The notes below the pieces were generated by a model that did not search any database, had not been told where the DNA came from, and worked only from the letters and a program-made list of their open reading frames with translations. Positions 1 through 7,696 of a stretch of 46,976 nt of DNA are shown piece after piece. The stretch comes from Nonomuraea maritima. Its GTDB lineage: Bacteria; Actinomycetota; Actinomycetes; Streptosporangiales; Streptosporangiaceae. The stretch spans positions 1 through 46,976 of the forward strand of contig NZ_FNFB01000041.1 of the NCBI RefSeq assembly GCF_900100395.1, given 5' to 3'. The position numbers and the translations under genes were made by a program. How positions within the stretch are numbered: position 1 is the stretch's first letter; every line of letters begins with the position of its first letter.

Positions 1-409
1 CCTCCTGCTCCTCCGACGGCACCGAGAAGACGGGCTCCTCGGCGATGGCCATGGGCAGCGACAGGATGCGCGCGTCAGGGGCGACGCCGACCAGGCCGTC
101 GTCCGCGCCCGAGCCGGCGATGAGGGCCGCCATCGCCGTGCCGTGCGCCCCCGGCCGCACCTCGCGCCGTACGGCGCCCGTCGTCATGTCGGGTCCGGCG
201 CTGACCCGGCCCCGCAGCTCCTTGACGGTGGCGTCCACGGCGCTGTCGACGACGGCGACGGTGACGCCGCGGCCCTTGGTGACCGTCCAGGCCCGTTCGA
301 CGTTGAGCGCGTCCAGCACCCACTGCTGCTGTTCGCGCACGGGGTCGGCGGGCGCGGCGCCGGTGAAGGCGACGATCGCCGCCGTGGCGAGGCGCAGGGC
401 GGTCAGCAC
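1..409 (-). CDS. Mycosin-like S8 serine protease, N-terminal part (cut by window edge)
   Basis: Reading from GTG at 409, the protein starts with a short signal peptide (hydrophobic residues 4-20) and enters a subtilisin-type catalytic domain. The Asp motif VAVVDSAVD (Asp55) and the His motif GAHGTAMAALIAG (His89) are present; the catalytic Ser would lie beyond the window. The usual D-S-G is D-S-A here. The GTG start overlaps the stop of the upstream gene as GTGCTGA, which indicates translational coupling. It is a paralogue of the complete protease at 1380-2594, and the pair of genes is a duplicate of the pair next to it. Mycosins process or support type VII secretion substrates, but no other type VII secretion gene is visible here, so the cellular role is inferred. 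Confidence 0.88.
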   Translation of the reverse strand, partial: MLTALRLATAAIVAFTGAAPADPVREQQQWVLDALNVERAWTVTKGRGVTVAVVDSAVDATVKELRGRVSAGPDMTTGAVRREVRPGAHGTAMAALIAGSGADDGLVGVAPDARILSLPMAIAEEPVFSVPSEEQE

Positions 410-1383
410 ACGTTCCCCTGGGTGCAGGGCGGCACCTTCGGCGGGTCCGCCAGGAAGTAGGCGATCTGGTTGCCGATCGACCTGGCGGCCGGCCACAGCT
501 CGCTGTGCAGGATCTCCTCGGGCGGCACCGCGGCCCGCGTGCGTCCGTCGGCGTAGCCGCCGGTGGTGAAGACGACGTACGGGCCCGCGCCCACCCAGCT
601 GGTGCGCTGGCGCTGGTCGGCGCCGAACCGGTCGGCCACCGTGCCGGGGAAGGCGACCGGCAGCACGCCCACCCGGTCGTCCTGGGTCAGTTCGTCGGTC
701 ACCGAGACGCGCGCCTCCTCGTCCTTCAGCACGGCCACGCCCACGGTGAAGACGAACGAGGCGGTCTGGTCGATGTACGTGGCCCGCAGCAGCGTCAGGC
801 AGCCGTGCTCCTGGAGGATGCCGCCCAGCGGGGAGTCGAGGCCCTTGACGCACCCGGTCTCGGGGGCGATGCCGACGCGGCGCGCGTACTGCTGGGCGCG
901 GTCGAGCCCGAAGTACTTCACCTCTTCGGGGAACACACTGGTCGCGGGCCAGGCCTGCCAGCGGCGGGCGATCTCCTCCTGTTTGTAGCGGTCCTGCTCG
1001 GCGGCGGTGAGCGGGCGCGAGCGCGTCTCGAAGAACAGGCCGACCGTGCCGAGCAGCACCACGAGGGACGAGACGGTGATGACGAAGCCGACCACGAGCA
1101 CGAAGACGCGCCGGTAGCGCACGCCCTGCTGCAGGGACTGGATCTCGGCGCGTTTCCTGGCCTCCGTGCGCGTGCGGGAGTTCGCCCCCTGCCAGGTGCG
1201 CACCCGGGAGCGGCGGCCGGTCGCGGCGCCGAGCGGGTTCCGCCGTCCTTGGGCGGACTCGCCCTCGGCGCGCGGTAGCCCTGTGCTCGACCTACGGTTC
1301 TTCACGCCGCCTCGTTCTCGCGTCCGTCGCTCGGTGGCTCGGAGAGCCGTTCTGCGTTTTGTCCCCCTTGATAGGCGGATCAT
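403..1383 (-). CDS. Membrane-anchored accessory protein of the subtilase pair (paralogue of 2588-3298)
   Basis: A 326-residue protein with an Arg-rich cytoplasmic N-terminus of about 90 residues, one membrane segment (about 93-118) and an extracytoplasmic domain with several Cys. The outer domain resembles the product of 2588-3298: both share a WxxWP...VFP stretch, a VGIAPETGC/IGISPRTAC segment, and an RATYxD core followed by a hydrophobic strand. ATG at 1383 overlaps the stop of the protease gene as ATGA. GTG at 1305, preceded by GAGG, is an alternative start and would leave a shorter tail. The next gene overlaps its stop by GTGCTGA. No named family is recognised; from the context it is probably a partner, chaperone or inhibitor of the adjacent protease. 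Confidence 0.8.
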   Translation of the reverse strand: MIRLSRGTKRRTALRATERRTRERGGVKNRRSSTGLPRAEGESAQGRRNPLGAATGRRSRVRTWQGANSRTRTEARKRAEIQSLQQGVRYRRVFVLVVGFVITVSSLVVLLGTVGLFFETRSRPLTAAEQDRYKQEEIARRWQAWPATSVFPEEVKYFGLDRAQQYARRVGIAPETGCVKGLDSPLGGILQEHGCLTLLRATYIDQTASFVFTVGVAVLKDEEARVSVTDELTQDDRVGVLPVAFPGTVADRFGADQRQRTSWVGAGPYVVFTTGGYADGRTRAAVPPEEILHSELWPAARSIGNQIAYFLADPPKVPPCTQGNVC

Positions 1384-2594
1384 GCGCCTTGTGATGTCTG
1401 TGCGCGCCGTACCCGTACGAGCAGGCTGACGACCACCGACAGGGACACCAGCGCGCCGGCCGCCCCCGCGACCGCGATAGCCGCGCGGACCGTGACCAGC
1501 CGGTCGCCCCCGACGGCGGCCGTCACCGGGCCCTCCTCCGCGCCGGCCAGCGGCCGGGCGGGATCGTGCGCCTCGGGGCCGGTCGCCACCTCGGTGTGGC
1601 CGGACAGCCGGGACGCCTCGGCCAGCGCCCGCGCCGCGTCGACCACGCCGAACCCGGTCGCGGTGTCGTAGCCGTCCGGGGGGAGGTCGGTCGCGCCGGC
1701 GGCCAGCGCCCGCGCCACCAGTGGCGGCGACAGCGTCGGATACCTGGCCCTGACGAGCGCCGCGACGCCCGACACCAGCGCGGTGGCCTGCGAGGTGCCG
1801 CGGCCGACCCAGTACGCGCCGCCAGGGCCCGCGCCCATGATGTCCACGCCCGGTGCGGCCACCAGCACCGAGGAATTGCGGTTGGAGAAAGCCGCCCGCC
1901 GCAGCCGCCGGTCGGTCGCCGCGACCGACACGACCCCCGGGAGCGCTGCCGGGTAGGAGTAGGTCGCGCCGTCGCCCTCGTTGCCCGCCGCCGCCACCAG
2001 CACGACCCCCCTGGCGATGGCGTAGCGGACGGCGGCCCGCTCCGCCCGGGTCGCGAGCTGCTTCGAGATCGACAGGTTGATGACGTCTGCTCCCTCGTCC
2101 ACCGCGTAGCGGATGCCGCGGGCCACCACGTTCTCGAAACGGCCGCCCGAGCCGAACGCGCGGCGGCCCGGCTCGTCGTCCTCCAGGATGACCCTCACCG
2201 ACAGTACGTCCGCTTCCGGCGCGGCGCCGATGATCCCGCGTTCTCCGCCGGGCCCGTGACCGTGCCCGGCGATCAGGGAGGCCATGTAGGTGCCGTGCAG
2301 CCTGCGCGGGACCGTTCCCCGCGGATTGGCCCCTGCGGTGAAGTCGCGGCCCACACGTACCGAACCGGCCAGGTCGGGATGGCGCGGGTCGACGCCGGAG
2401 TCGAGCACCGCCACCGTCACCCCCGAGCCCCTGCTGATCCGCCACGCCTGCGCGAGCCGCAGCGTCTCGATCACCGCCCGCTGCCCGCCGCGCACGTCGT
2501 CCGCCGTCGCGGGCGGCGCGAGCATCGCCGCTGATCCTGTCGCGCAGACCGTGGCGCACACCGCGACCGCGACCGCCGCCGACCGCCTCAGCAC
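1380..2594 (-). CDS. Mycosin-like subtilase (S8), membrane-anchored
   Basis: A 404-residue exported serine protease. It has an N-terminal signal peptide (about 1-31), then a complete S8 catalytic domain: Asp65 in VAVLDSGVD, His101 in HGTYMASLIAG, oxyanion Asn206 in AAAGNEG and Ser269 in GRGTSQATALVSG. A C-terminal membrane helix (about 370-396) is followed by a short basic tail. This order (signal, protease, C-terminal anchor) is that of mycosins (MycP). GTG at 2594 overlaps the stop of the upstream accessory gene as GTGCTGA; the much longer frame upstream of this GTG is low-complexity and overlaps that gene. Its stop overlaps the next start (ATGA), so four genes read as one coupled operon. 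Confidence 0.88.
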   Translation of the reverse strand: MLRRSAAVAVAVCATVCATGSAAMLAPPATADDVRGGQRAVIETLRLAQAWRISRGSGVTVAVLDSGVDPRHPDLAGSVRVGRDFTAGANPRGTVPRRLHGTYMASLIAGHGHGPGGERGIIGAAPEADVLSVRVILEDDEPGRRAFGSGGRFENVVARGIRYAVDEGADVINLSISKQLATRAERAAVRYAIARGVVLVAAAGNEGDGATYSYPAALPGVVSVAATDRRLRRAAFSNRNSSVLVAAPGVDIMGAGPGGAYWVGRGTSQATALVSGVAALVRARYPTLSPPLVARALAAGATDLPPDGYDTATGFGVVDAARALAEASRLSGHTEVATGPEAHDPARPLAGAEEGPVTAAVGGDRLVTVRAAIAVAGAAGALVSLSVVVSLLVRVRRAQTSQGA

Positions 2595-3298
2595 CGCAGC
2601 TCCCGGAACGCGCAGCCGGACCTGCTCAGCCTGGCGAGCACCTGCTCGGCCATCTCGGAGGCGAAGGCGAAGAACGCCGGTCGCGGCTCGCCCGCCGCGC
2701 TCGCCGGCCGCCCGTCCACCTGCCCCGCCGTCATCACCACGAGGTACGGCCCCGCCTGGCTGACCGACCCCGCCTGCCGGACCTCCGGGGTGAACCGGTC
2801 GGCCGGCGTTCCACGGAAGGCGAGGGGCCGCAGCCCGGGCGCCGGGCCTCCTCCCACAGGGAAGGCCTCTTTCGCGCGTACGGCGCCCAGCTCGTCGCGC
2901 AGCACCACCACACCGATCGTGACGAGCACCCCGCGCAGCGCGTCGACGTACGTGGCCCGCAGCACACCCCGGCACCCCTCGCGGCGCAGGGCCGCGAGCA
3001 CCTGCGGGTCGACCGCGCCGCCGCACGCGGTACGTGGCGAGATGCCGATCCTTCCGGCCCGCTCACGCCCGCCCTGTTCGGCGGTGTACGGCAGGACGGC
3101 GGGGAACACGCGGCCCGCCGGCCAGACGCGCCAGCGTTCGGCGACCTCGCGCGCGGCCGCCGCGTCACGCTCGGCCGCGCTCGGGCCACGGACGAGCTCC
3201 GTGCGCGCACCGCCGCCCGCCACCCCGGCGACCGCCGCGCAGCACAGCGTCAGCGCGGAGGCCGCCACGAGCGTGGGCCAGGGACGGGCCGGCCGCAC
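2588..3298 (-). CDS. Secreted accessory protein of the subtilase pair (paralogue of 403-1383)
   Basis: A 236-residue protein with an N-terminal hydrophobic signal (about 8-28, LVAASALTLCCAAVAGVAGG) and a domain shared with the product of 403-1383. Shared features are WRVWPAGRVFP, RIGISPRTACG, RATYVDALRG and a following hydrophobic strand, with similarly placed Cys. The start used is GTG 3298, whose ribosome binding site is weak, so the exact N-terminus is uncertain. The last Cys codon and stop overlap the GTG of the protease gene (GTGCTGA). It lies 89 nt downstream of moeZ on the same strand. Function unknown; each copy precedes a subtilase gene, so a protease-specific partner role is inferred. 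Confidence 0.78.
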   Translation of the reverse strand: MRPARPWPTLVAASALTLCCAAVAGVAGGGARTELVRGPSAAERDAAAAREVAERWRVWPAGRVFPAVLPYTAEQGGRERAGRIGISPRTACGGAVDPQVLAALRREGCRGVLRATYVDALRGVLVTIGVVVLRDELGAVRAKEAFPVGGGPAPGLRPLAFRGTPADRFTPEVRQAGSVSQAGPYLVVMTAGQVDGRPASAAGEPRPAFFAFASEMAEQVLARLSRSGCAFRELRC

Positions 3299-3387
3299 CG
3301 GTCAGACCTGCTCGTGGATGGAGTCCATGTCGCAGATTTTCCCCGACGGAGCGGGCCGGCCTGGGCGTATCCCGGGAAATGCCCCGC

Positions 3388-4569
3388 TCAGTAGGAGGGC
3401 AGGCTCGGGTCGACGGTCTTGACCCAGCTCAGCACGCCGCCGCCCACGTGGACGGCGTCGGAGAAGCCGGCGTTCTTGACGATCGCGAGAGCCTCGGCCG
3501 ACCGCGCGCCCGACTTGCAGTGGAGCACGATCTTCTTGTCCTGCGGCAGCTTCTCCAGGGCCGAGCCGTTGAGGAACTCGCCCTTGGGGATCAGCGTCGC
3601 GCCGGGGATGCTGACGATCTCGTACTCGTTCGGCTCGCGGACGTCGACGACGAAGATGTTGTCGCCGCGGTCCTGCATGGACTTGAGCTCCTGCGCGGTG
3701 ATCGTGGAGCCGCTGGCCGCCTCGGCCGCCTCGTCGGAGATCGCGCCGCAGAACGCCTCGTAGTCGTCGAGCAGTTGGGTGACCGACGGGTTCTTGCCGC
3801 ACAGCACGCACTCGGGGTCCTTGCGGACCTTGACGTCGCGGTACTTCATCTCGAGGGCGTCGTAGATCATCAGCCGGCCGACCAGCGGGTCGCCGATGCC
3901 GGTCAGCAGCTTGATGGCCTCGTTGACCTGGATGGAGCCGATCGACGCGCACAGCACGCCGAGGACGCCGCCCTCGGCGCACGACGGCACCATGCCGGGA
4001 GGCGGGGGCTCCGGGTAGAGGCAGCGGTAGCAGGGACCGTGCTCGGCCCAGAACACGCTCGCCTGGCCGTCGAAGCGGTAGATCGACCCCCAGACGTACG
4101 GCTTGCCGAGCAGCACCGCCGCGTCGTTCACCATGTAACGCGTGGCGAAGTTGTCGGTGCCGTCGACGATGAGGTCGTAGCCCGAGAAGATCTCCATGAC
4201 GTTCTCGGTGGTGAGCGCCGTGTTGTGGATCACGACCTCGACGTACGGGTTGATCTCGCGGACCGACGCCGCGGCGCTCTCGGCCTTCAGCCGGCCCACG
4301 TCGGACTGGCCGTGGATGATCTGGCGCTGCAGGTTGGACTCGTCGACGACGTCGAAGTCGATGATGCCGAGCGTGCCGACACCCGCCGCCGCGAGATACA
4401 TCAGCGCGGGCGAGCCCAGCCCTCCGGCGCCGACACACAGCACCTTTGCGTTCTTCAGCCGCTTCTGCCCCGCCATCCCCACATCGGGGATGATCAGGTG
4501 GCGCGAGTAGCGGCGCACTTCGTCGACGGTCAGCTCAGCGGCCGGCTCGACCAGAGGTGGCAACGACAC
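3388..4569 (-). CDS. moeZ: MoeZ-type adenylyltransferase/sulfurtransferase
   Basis: A 393-residue fusion. The N-terminal ThiF/MoeB-like domain (about 15-265) adenylates the C-terminal glycine of sulfur-carrier proteins: nucleotide loop GAGGLGSP at 48-55, DGTDNFATRY, and two Cys pairs (CYRC and CVLC) that bind structural zinc. The C-terminal rhodanese domain (about 290-393) carries the persulfide Cys351 in CKSGARS. In actinobacteria this enzyme supplies sulfur for molybdopterin and for CysO/ThiS-type carriers in cysteine or thiamine synthesis. Start GTG 4569 has GGGAG 8 nt upstream. It follows the alpha/beta hydrolase gene on the same strand with a 45-nt gap. Confidence 0.95.
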   Translation of the reverse strand: MSLPPLVEPAAELTVDEVRRYSRHLIIPDVGMAGQKRLKNAKVLCVGAGGLGSPALMYLAAAGVGTLGIIDFDVVDESNLQRQIIHGQSDVGRLKAESAAASVREINPYVEVVIHNTALTTENVMEIFSGYDLIVDGTDNFATRYMVNDAAVLLGKPYVWGSIYRFDGQASVFWAEHGPCYRCLYPEPPPPGMVPSCAEGGVLGVLCASIGSIQVNEAIKLLTGIGDPLVGRLMIYDALEMKYRDVKVRKDPECVLCGKNPSVTQLLDDYEAFCGAISDEAAEAASGSTITAQELKSMQDRGDNIFVVDVREPNEYEIVSIPGATLIPKGEFLNGSALEKLPQDKKIVLHCKSGARSAEALAIVKNAGFSDAVHVGGGVLSWVKTVDPSLPSY

Positions 4570-4614
4570 TTTCTACGCTCCCGTTTTTCAGGGGGTCTTG
4601 TCTCCCAGTGAAAC

Positions 4615-5514
4615 CTAGCCCGGCAGTGGGGCATTCCCCAATCGAGTCTCACCGATCAGACGGCGTGCTTCCGCCGCCACCACCTGCGGCATCTCCATCA
4701 TCGCCACATGCCCCGCGGTGGGCAGCAACACCAGCCGCACCTGCCGGAACGCACGGTACGCCTTCCGCGCCATCGCCGGACGGACCAGCCGGTCGTGTCG
4801 CCCGTGGATGATCAGCGTGGGCGCCTGGACCTGCTCCGCCTGACGCCACAGGTTGTCGCGGCCGAGCCGGAAGTACTCGGCGACGATCCCCCGCGCGGTG
4901 GCGACCACCGCCCGCGAGGCGTGCGGCAGGCCGTCGCGCCTGCGCTGCTCCTCGATGGCGTCCTGGAGCCGCAGGGGGTGCACGGCGCCCATGTCGGCCC
5001 AGACCATGGCGAACGACGACTGGATGCGGTGCTCGGCCGGGAGCACGCGGAGCCGGTCGGCGGCCCACTCTCCCAGCCTGGGCAGGGCGGCGGCGGCCAC
5101 CCGGACGGGCCCGTACCTCGGGACCAGGTCGGGCAGGGCCGGGGAGATGAGCGTGAGCGAACGTACGAGGTCAGGACGGCTCGCGGCGACCCGGACGGCG
5201 ATCGCTCCGCCGAGCGAGTTGCCGATCAGGTGGGCGGGACCGGTGTGGGTCAGCAGGCCGATGACGGCCCCGGCGTGGGCGTCGACGGAGTAGTCGCCGT
5301 CGGCCGGCTCCGGGGAGAATCCCGCGCCGGGCAGGTCAGGGGCGTGACCCTGGACGATGTCCTTGAGCTCGTGCATGAGGTCGGTCCAGTTGGTCGCCGA
5401 TCCGGCGAGCCCGTGCACGAACACCGCCTGCTCGGCGGGCCCTGCGGGCGTCGAGCGCACGTGCATCGAGCCGATCATGCGTCCCGGCCAGTGCTGGATC
5501 GGCTCCGCCTGCAT
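4615..5514 (-). CDS. Alpha/beta-fold hydrolase
   Basis: A 299-residue hydrolase. It has an oxyanion strand with HG (FVHGLAGSATNW), nucleophile Ser100 in GNSLGG, an Asp in HGRHDRLVRP (about 241) and His269 in AGHVAMM, which together make a standard catalytic triad. Start ATG 5514 is preceded by GAGGAGGGGG, a strong ribosome binding site; in-frame sequence further upstream is not protein-like. The substrate cannot be read from the sequence. Its position beside moeZ is one I recall as common in actinobacteria. No terminator is obvious between it and moeZ, so the two may be co-transcribed. Confidence 0.9.
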   Translation of the reverse strand: MQAEPIQHWPGRMIGSMHVRSTPAGPAEQAVFVHGLAGSATNWTDLMHELKDIVQGHAPDLPGAGFSPEPADGDYSVDAHAGAVIGLLTHTGPAHLIGNSLGGAIAVRVAASRPDLVRSLTLISPALPDLVPRYGPVRVAAAALPRLGEWAADRLRVLPAEHRIQSSFAMVWADMGAVHPLRLQDAIEEQRRRDGLPHASRAVVATARGIVAEYFRLGRDNLWRQAEQVQAPTLIIHGRHDRLVRPAMARKAYRAFRQVRLVLLPTAGHVAMMEMPQVVAAEARRLIGETRLGNAPLPG

Positions 5515-5876
5515 GGGCCCCCTCCTCGTTCTCGCGTCGCCCACACGATAGGTACGGCGCCGCGCTACTCCCAAACCGCCCCAGACGCCTACACCAGCCA
5601 CCTTCTCCGGCATACAGGATTCTTCACCGCATACCTCGCGTGCGCTGCCTCGCGCGTGATGGCGCCGCTGGCCTGACATAGCCGGATTTATCAGGGCATA
5701 CATGGCTAAGCGATCTCATACCACGCCAAGAGCCAGGCAAAAGGCGTCGAATCCCGTTTACGGCGACCTGCGCAGGAAACCATCAGACCAGCGACACCCA
5801 GCGTGACACCGACGGCACATACCGTGATGAGCGGTACGGGTCGGAGGCGTGACACGTGGCGCTGCATCCCACGGAC

Positions 5877-5920
5877 GGCATTTACCGGAGCGACCATTGT
5901 GCGGCCCTCCGGTAAATGCC
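5877..5920. repeat. Perfect 14-bp inverted repeat
   Basis: GGCATTTACCGGAG (5877-5890) and its exact complement CTCCGGTAAATGCC (5907-5920) flank a 16-nt loop. No run of T follows, so it is not a standard terminator. It could be an operator, an RNA hairpin or part of a small mobile repeat. Confidence 0.8.
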
Positions 5921-5971
5921 TTCCACGGATGCATTCGGCGCCTGACGACATGCCGGACGTCGCCATTCTCA

Positions 5972-6012
5972 GCGCGAACATGACCGGAAGAACCGCCCGT
6001 ACATGTTCGCGC
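5972..6012. repeat. Perfect 11-bp inverted repeat
   Basis: GCGCGAACATG (5972-5982) pairs exactly with CATGTTCGCGC (6002-6012) across a 19-nt spacer. GAACATG...CATGTTC resembles a widely spaced binding site for a dimeric regulator, but no regulator gene is adjacent. Confidence 0.75.
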
Positions 6013-6052
6013 GTTTTCGCTTTTCTGAGCGGCGCACAATCAGCCGTCCCGC

Positions 6053-6091
6053 CCTGCTCGTCCCCGTCGGGATTCGATGCGGACGAGCAGG
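6053..6091. repeat. Perfect 11-bp inverted repeat
   Basis: CCTGCTCGTCC (6053-6063) pairs exactly with GGACGAGCAGG (6081-6091) across 17 nt. A further CCCTGCTCGA copy of the arm occurs near 6111. It is the third such structure within 215 nt. Confidence 0.75.
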
Positions 6092-6261
6092 TCGAATGGG
6101 TCGCGCGGCGCCCTGCTCGAGCACTTTCCATTTCCGTCCCAATCGGACATATCACGCCATTTCGCAGGATAGATCTACAAGCCAAGCAATAAGACTCTTA
6201 TTGCATAGCAAAATGGGGGGATCCCCGTTTGCTGGGTCACAGGCCCGGAAATGACATTGAC

Positions 6262-6286
6262 CGGATGGACTCGCAGTAGTCATCCG
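6262..6286 (+). promoter_or_regulatory. Leader hairpin of first His-rich protein gene
   Basis: A 25-nt element, CGGATGGACT-cgcag-TAGTCATCCG, forms a stem with one bulge and a 5-nt loop, 45 nt before the ATG. The same 25-nt format occurs before the other three paralogues. The sequence just before it (CCGGAAATGACA) matches the leader of the gene at 9553-9933. Confidence 0.65.
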
Positions 6287-6331
6287 AAATCGCCGAGAAC
6301 GGGGCAACCCATCCAATAGGGGGAAAACGCA

Positions 6332-6703
6332 ATGCCCAAGCTTAAGACTGTTATCGCAGGCCTCGCCGCCAGCACCGCGCTGACCGGCGCCCTGGTCGCC
6401 GGCGGTGCGACCGCCGCCGTCGCCATGCCGGCCGCCGCGCCCGTCGTCGCTGACGACGGCTTCGGCGACGACTTCGGCATCGGTGGTGGCCACCACTTCT
6501 TCCACGACCGCGGACATCGCCGTCAGTGCAGGAACCACCACCGCGGCTGGGGCGGCTGGGGCGGCGGCGGCTGGGGCCGGGGCCGTCACCACCGCCACCA
6601 CCAGAACATCTGCATCGTGGTGCGGAACCACAACTTCAACGACAACCAGGACCGTCACCGCCACCGCCACGAGGAGTTCGACCGCCGCGGCCCGCTTCTC
6701 TAG
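6332..6703 (+). CDS. Small exported His/Arg/Gly/Trp-rich protein, paralogue 1
   Basis: A 123-residue protein of unknown function. The N-terminus MPKLKTVIAGLAASTALTG is a Sec-type signal peptide, probably cleaved around residues 30-36. The mature part has an acidic Gly/His segment (GGGHHFFHD), a two-Cys region (QCRNHH... and ICIVV), a Trp/Gly-rich run (HRGWGGWGGGGWGRGRHH), an alternating strand-like stretch with repeated Asn (RNHNFNDN) and a His/Arg-rich tail. Start ATG 6332 follows the ribosome binding site AGGGGG, embedded in a block (CGGGGCAAnC...AGGGGGAAAACGC) shared by all four paralogues. Such composition suggests metal or polyanion binding outside the cell, but this is inference. Hairpins at 6804-6843 and 6876-6910 close the unit. 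Confidence 0.85.
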   Translation: MPKLKTVIAGLAASTALTGALVAGGATAAVAMPAAAPVVADDGFGDDFGIGGGHHFFHDRGHRRQCRNHHRGWGGWGGGGWGRGRHHRHHQNICIVVRNHNFNDNQDRHRHRHEEFDRRGPLL

Positions 6704-6803
6704 GCAGTCACGTAACAATGGAATGAGCGCTCGTTTTCTCCAATGGTCGTCCCGGCCCCGATCCAGGGATTCCGGTTCCCGGCCTGCGATGAATTCCGAG
6801 CTC

Positions 6804-6843
6804 TCAGGGACGGGCCGTACCCGACGGCACGGCCCGTCCTGAG
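6804..6843 (+). terminator. Hairpin terminator after His-rich gene 1
   Basis: GGACGGGCCGT (6808-6818) pairs exactly with ACGGCCCGTCC (6829-6839); CTCA and TGAG extend the stem. A similar hairpin (9418-9455) follows the paralogue at 9553-9933. Confidence 0.7.
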
Positions 6844-6875
6844 ATATCTCTTCTCCTCGCCTCCAAGGCGACATT

Positions 6876-6910
6876 GAGGGCCCCGTGGGCAGCACGCCCA
6901 CGGGGCCCTC
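6876..6910 (+). terminator. Second hairpin between His-rich genes 1 and 2
   Basis: A perfect 15-bp stem, GAGGGCCCCGTGGGC (6876-6890) with GCCCACGGGGCCCTC (6896-6910), and loop AGCAC. It is followed by TCTCTGTG. The same position in the other arm has a different-sequence 15-bp perfect hairpin (9352-9387), so structure is kept while sequence changed. Confidence 0.75.
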
Positions 6911-7102
6911 TCTGTGCCGTCACGGGTGCATTCCCTGAGGCGGGGATTTCGGCATGTCCGCGTCCGGAACGACCGGCCCCGCCACGAACGCCCACCGTGC
7001 CGGCGAAGCACCACAGGGGCGATTTGTCATGGTGGTGCCCGATACAAGCTAAGAGACGGCAATTGCGGTTTGTGGCCCTTTCGTCCGGTTATATCCATAG
7101 TG

Positions 7103-7127
7103 CGGATGATTGGTAAGCAATCATCCG
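7103..7127 (+). promoter_or_regulatory. Leader hairpin of His-rich gene 2
   Basis: A perfect 10-bp stem, CGGATGATTG (7103-7112) with CAATCATCCG (7118-7127), and loop GTAAG. A promoter-like GGTTATATCCATAGT lies immediately upstream (7087-7101), so the hairpin probably sits at or near the transcript 5' end. It is 102 nt from the ATG. Confidence 0.7.
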
Positions 7128-7229
7128 AAGTATTCCCCAGACCGATGTCGGCGCAAGCATTTCGCACCGGCTCGCCCATCACGAGGAATACGGAGTTATC
7201 GGGCAAATCGATCCTTTAGGGGGGAACAA

Positions 7230-7559
7230 ATGCCCAAGCTCAAGACACTCATCGCAGGTCTCGCCATGAGCACGGCGATGACCGGAGCCGCAGTCGCCGG
7301 GGGCGCCGCCACGCAGGCCGCCTCCGCCAATGCCGCCACGCAGGTCGCCACCCAGGTCGGCACGGCCACCGCGCAGCTCGGAGTCGCCGGCTGCCGGCGG
7401 GTCCGCCGTTGCGGCTGGGGCTGGCGTCGCGGCGGTTGGGGAGGAGGGTGGCGTCGCCACCACCACCGCCAGCACATCAACGTCCACGTGCACAACCACA
7501 ACATCAACAACAACGCTCGTCATGACCGCAACCGCTGGGATGACGACTGGGACTTCTGA
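7230..7559 (+). CDS. Small exported His/Arg/Gly/Trp-rich protein, paralogue 2
   Basis: A 109-residue protein with signal peptide MPKLKTLIAGLAMSTAMTG, a Thr/Gln/Ala linker (TQVATQVGTATAQ), a two-Cys motif CRRVRRCGWGWRR, Gly/Trp and His/Arg runs (GGGWRRHHHRQH), an alternating INVHVHNHNINNN strand-like segment and an acidic aromatic end DDDWDF. ATG 7230 follows AGGGGGG; longer in-frame extensions run into the conserved leader and are rejected. It is closest to paralogue 3, which shares both termini. The alternating pattern suggests a beta strand with His/Asn side chains on one face. Function unknown. Confidence 0.85.
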   Translation: MPKLKTLIAGLAMSTAMTGAAVAGGAATQAASANAATQVATQVGTATAQLGVAGCRRVRRCGWGWRRGGWGGGWRRHHHRQHINVHVHNHNINNNARHDRNRWDDDWDF

Positions 7560-7640
7560 GCCGTAGGTGACCCGGTGGCGTCAGGATCCGCGCCACTGTG
7601 GAGTCCGCCCAAGCGCTGAACTCCAACGAAGTCGACACAG

Positions 7641-7696
7641 CCCGTATTCAGCAGAGACCGGCCTTTCTCACAAAGAGACGGCCCGCTGGATACGGG
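7641..7696 (+). terminator. Large 3' hairpin after His-rich gene 2
   Basis: CCCGTATTCAGC (7641-7652) pairs with GCTGGATACGGG (7685-7696), with one G-U pair, around an inner GGCC/CTTT structure. The equivalent hairpin at 8621-8675 has G-C where this one has A-T (CCCGTG/CACGGG versus CCCGTA/TACGGG), a compensated change. Confidence 0.65.

Larger units (their letters stand above)
5515..6331. other. Long intergenic region with three perfect inverted repeats
   Basis: About 800 nt with no convincing gene: reading frames here lack ribosome binding sites and ordinary codon usage. It holds three perfect inverted repeats (separate entries) followed, from 6182 on, by the leader region of the first His-rich protein gene. 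Its base composition looks less GC-rich than its neighbours, which fits regulatory or acquired DNA. Confidence 0.6.

Noticed and set aside
1..3298. A complete type VII secretion locus
   Set aside because: Only mycosin-like proteases and accessory proteins are visible; no EccC-type ATPase, EccB/D/E or WXG100 genes in the window.
5706..6192. Open frames on both strands in the 5.7-6.2 kb gap
   Set aside because: No ribosome binding sites, no domain or signal features, and the region is filled with perfect inverted repeats.
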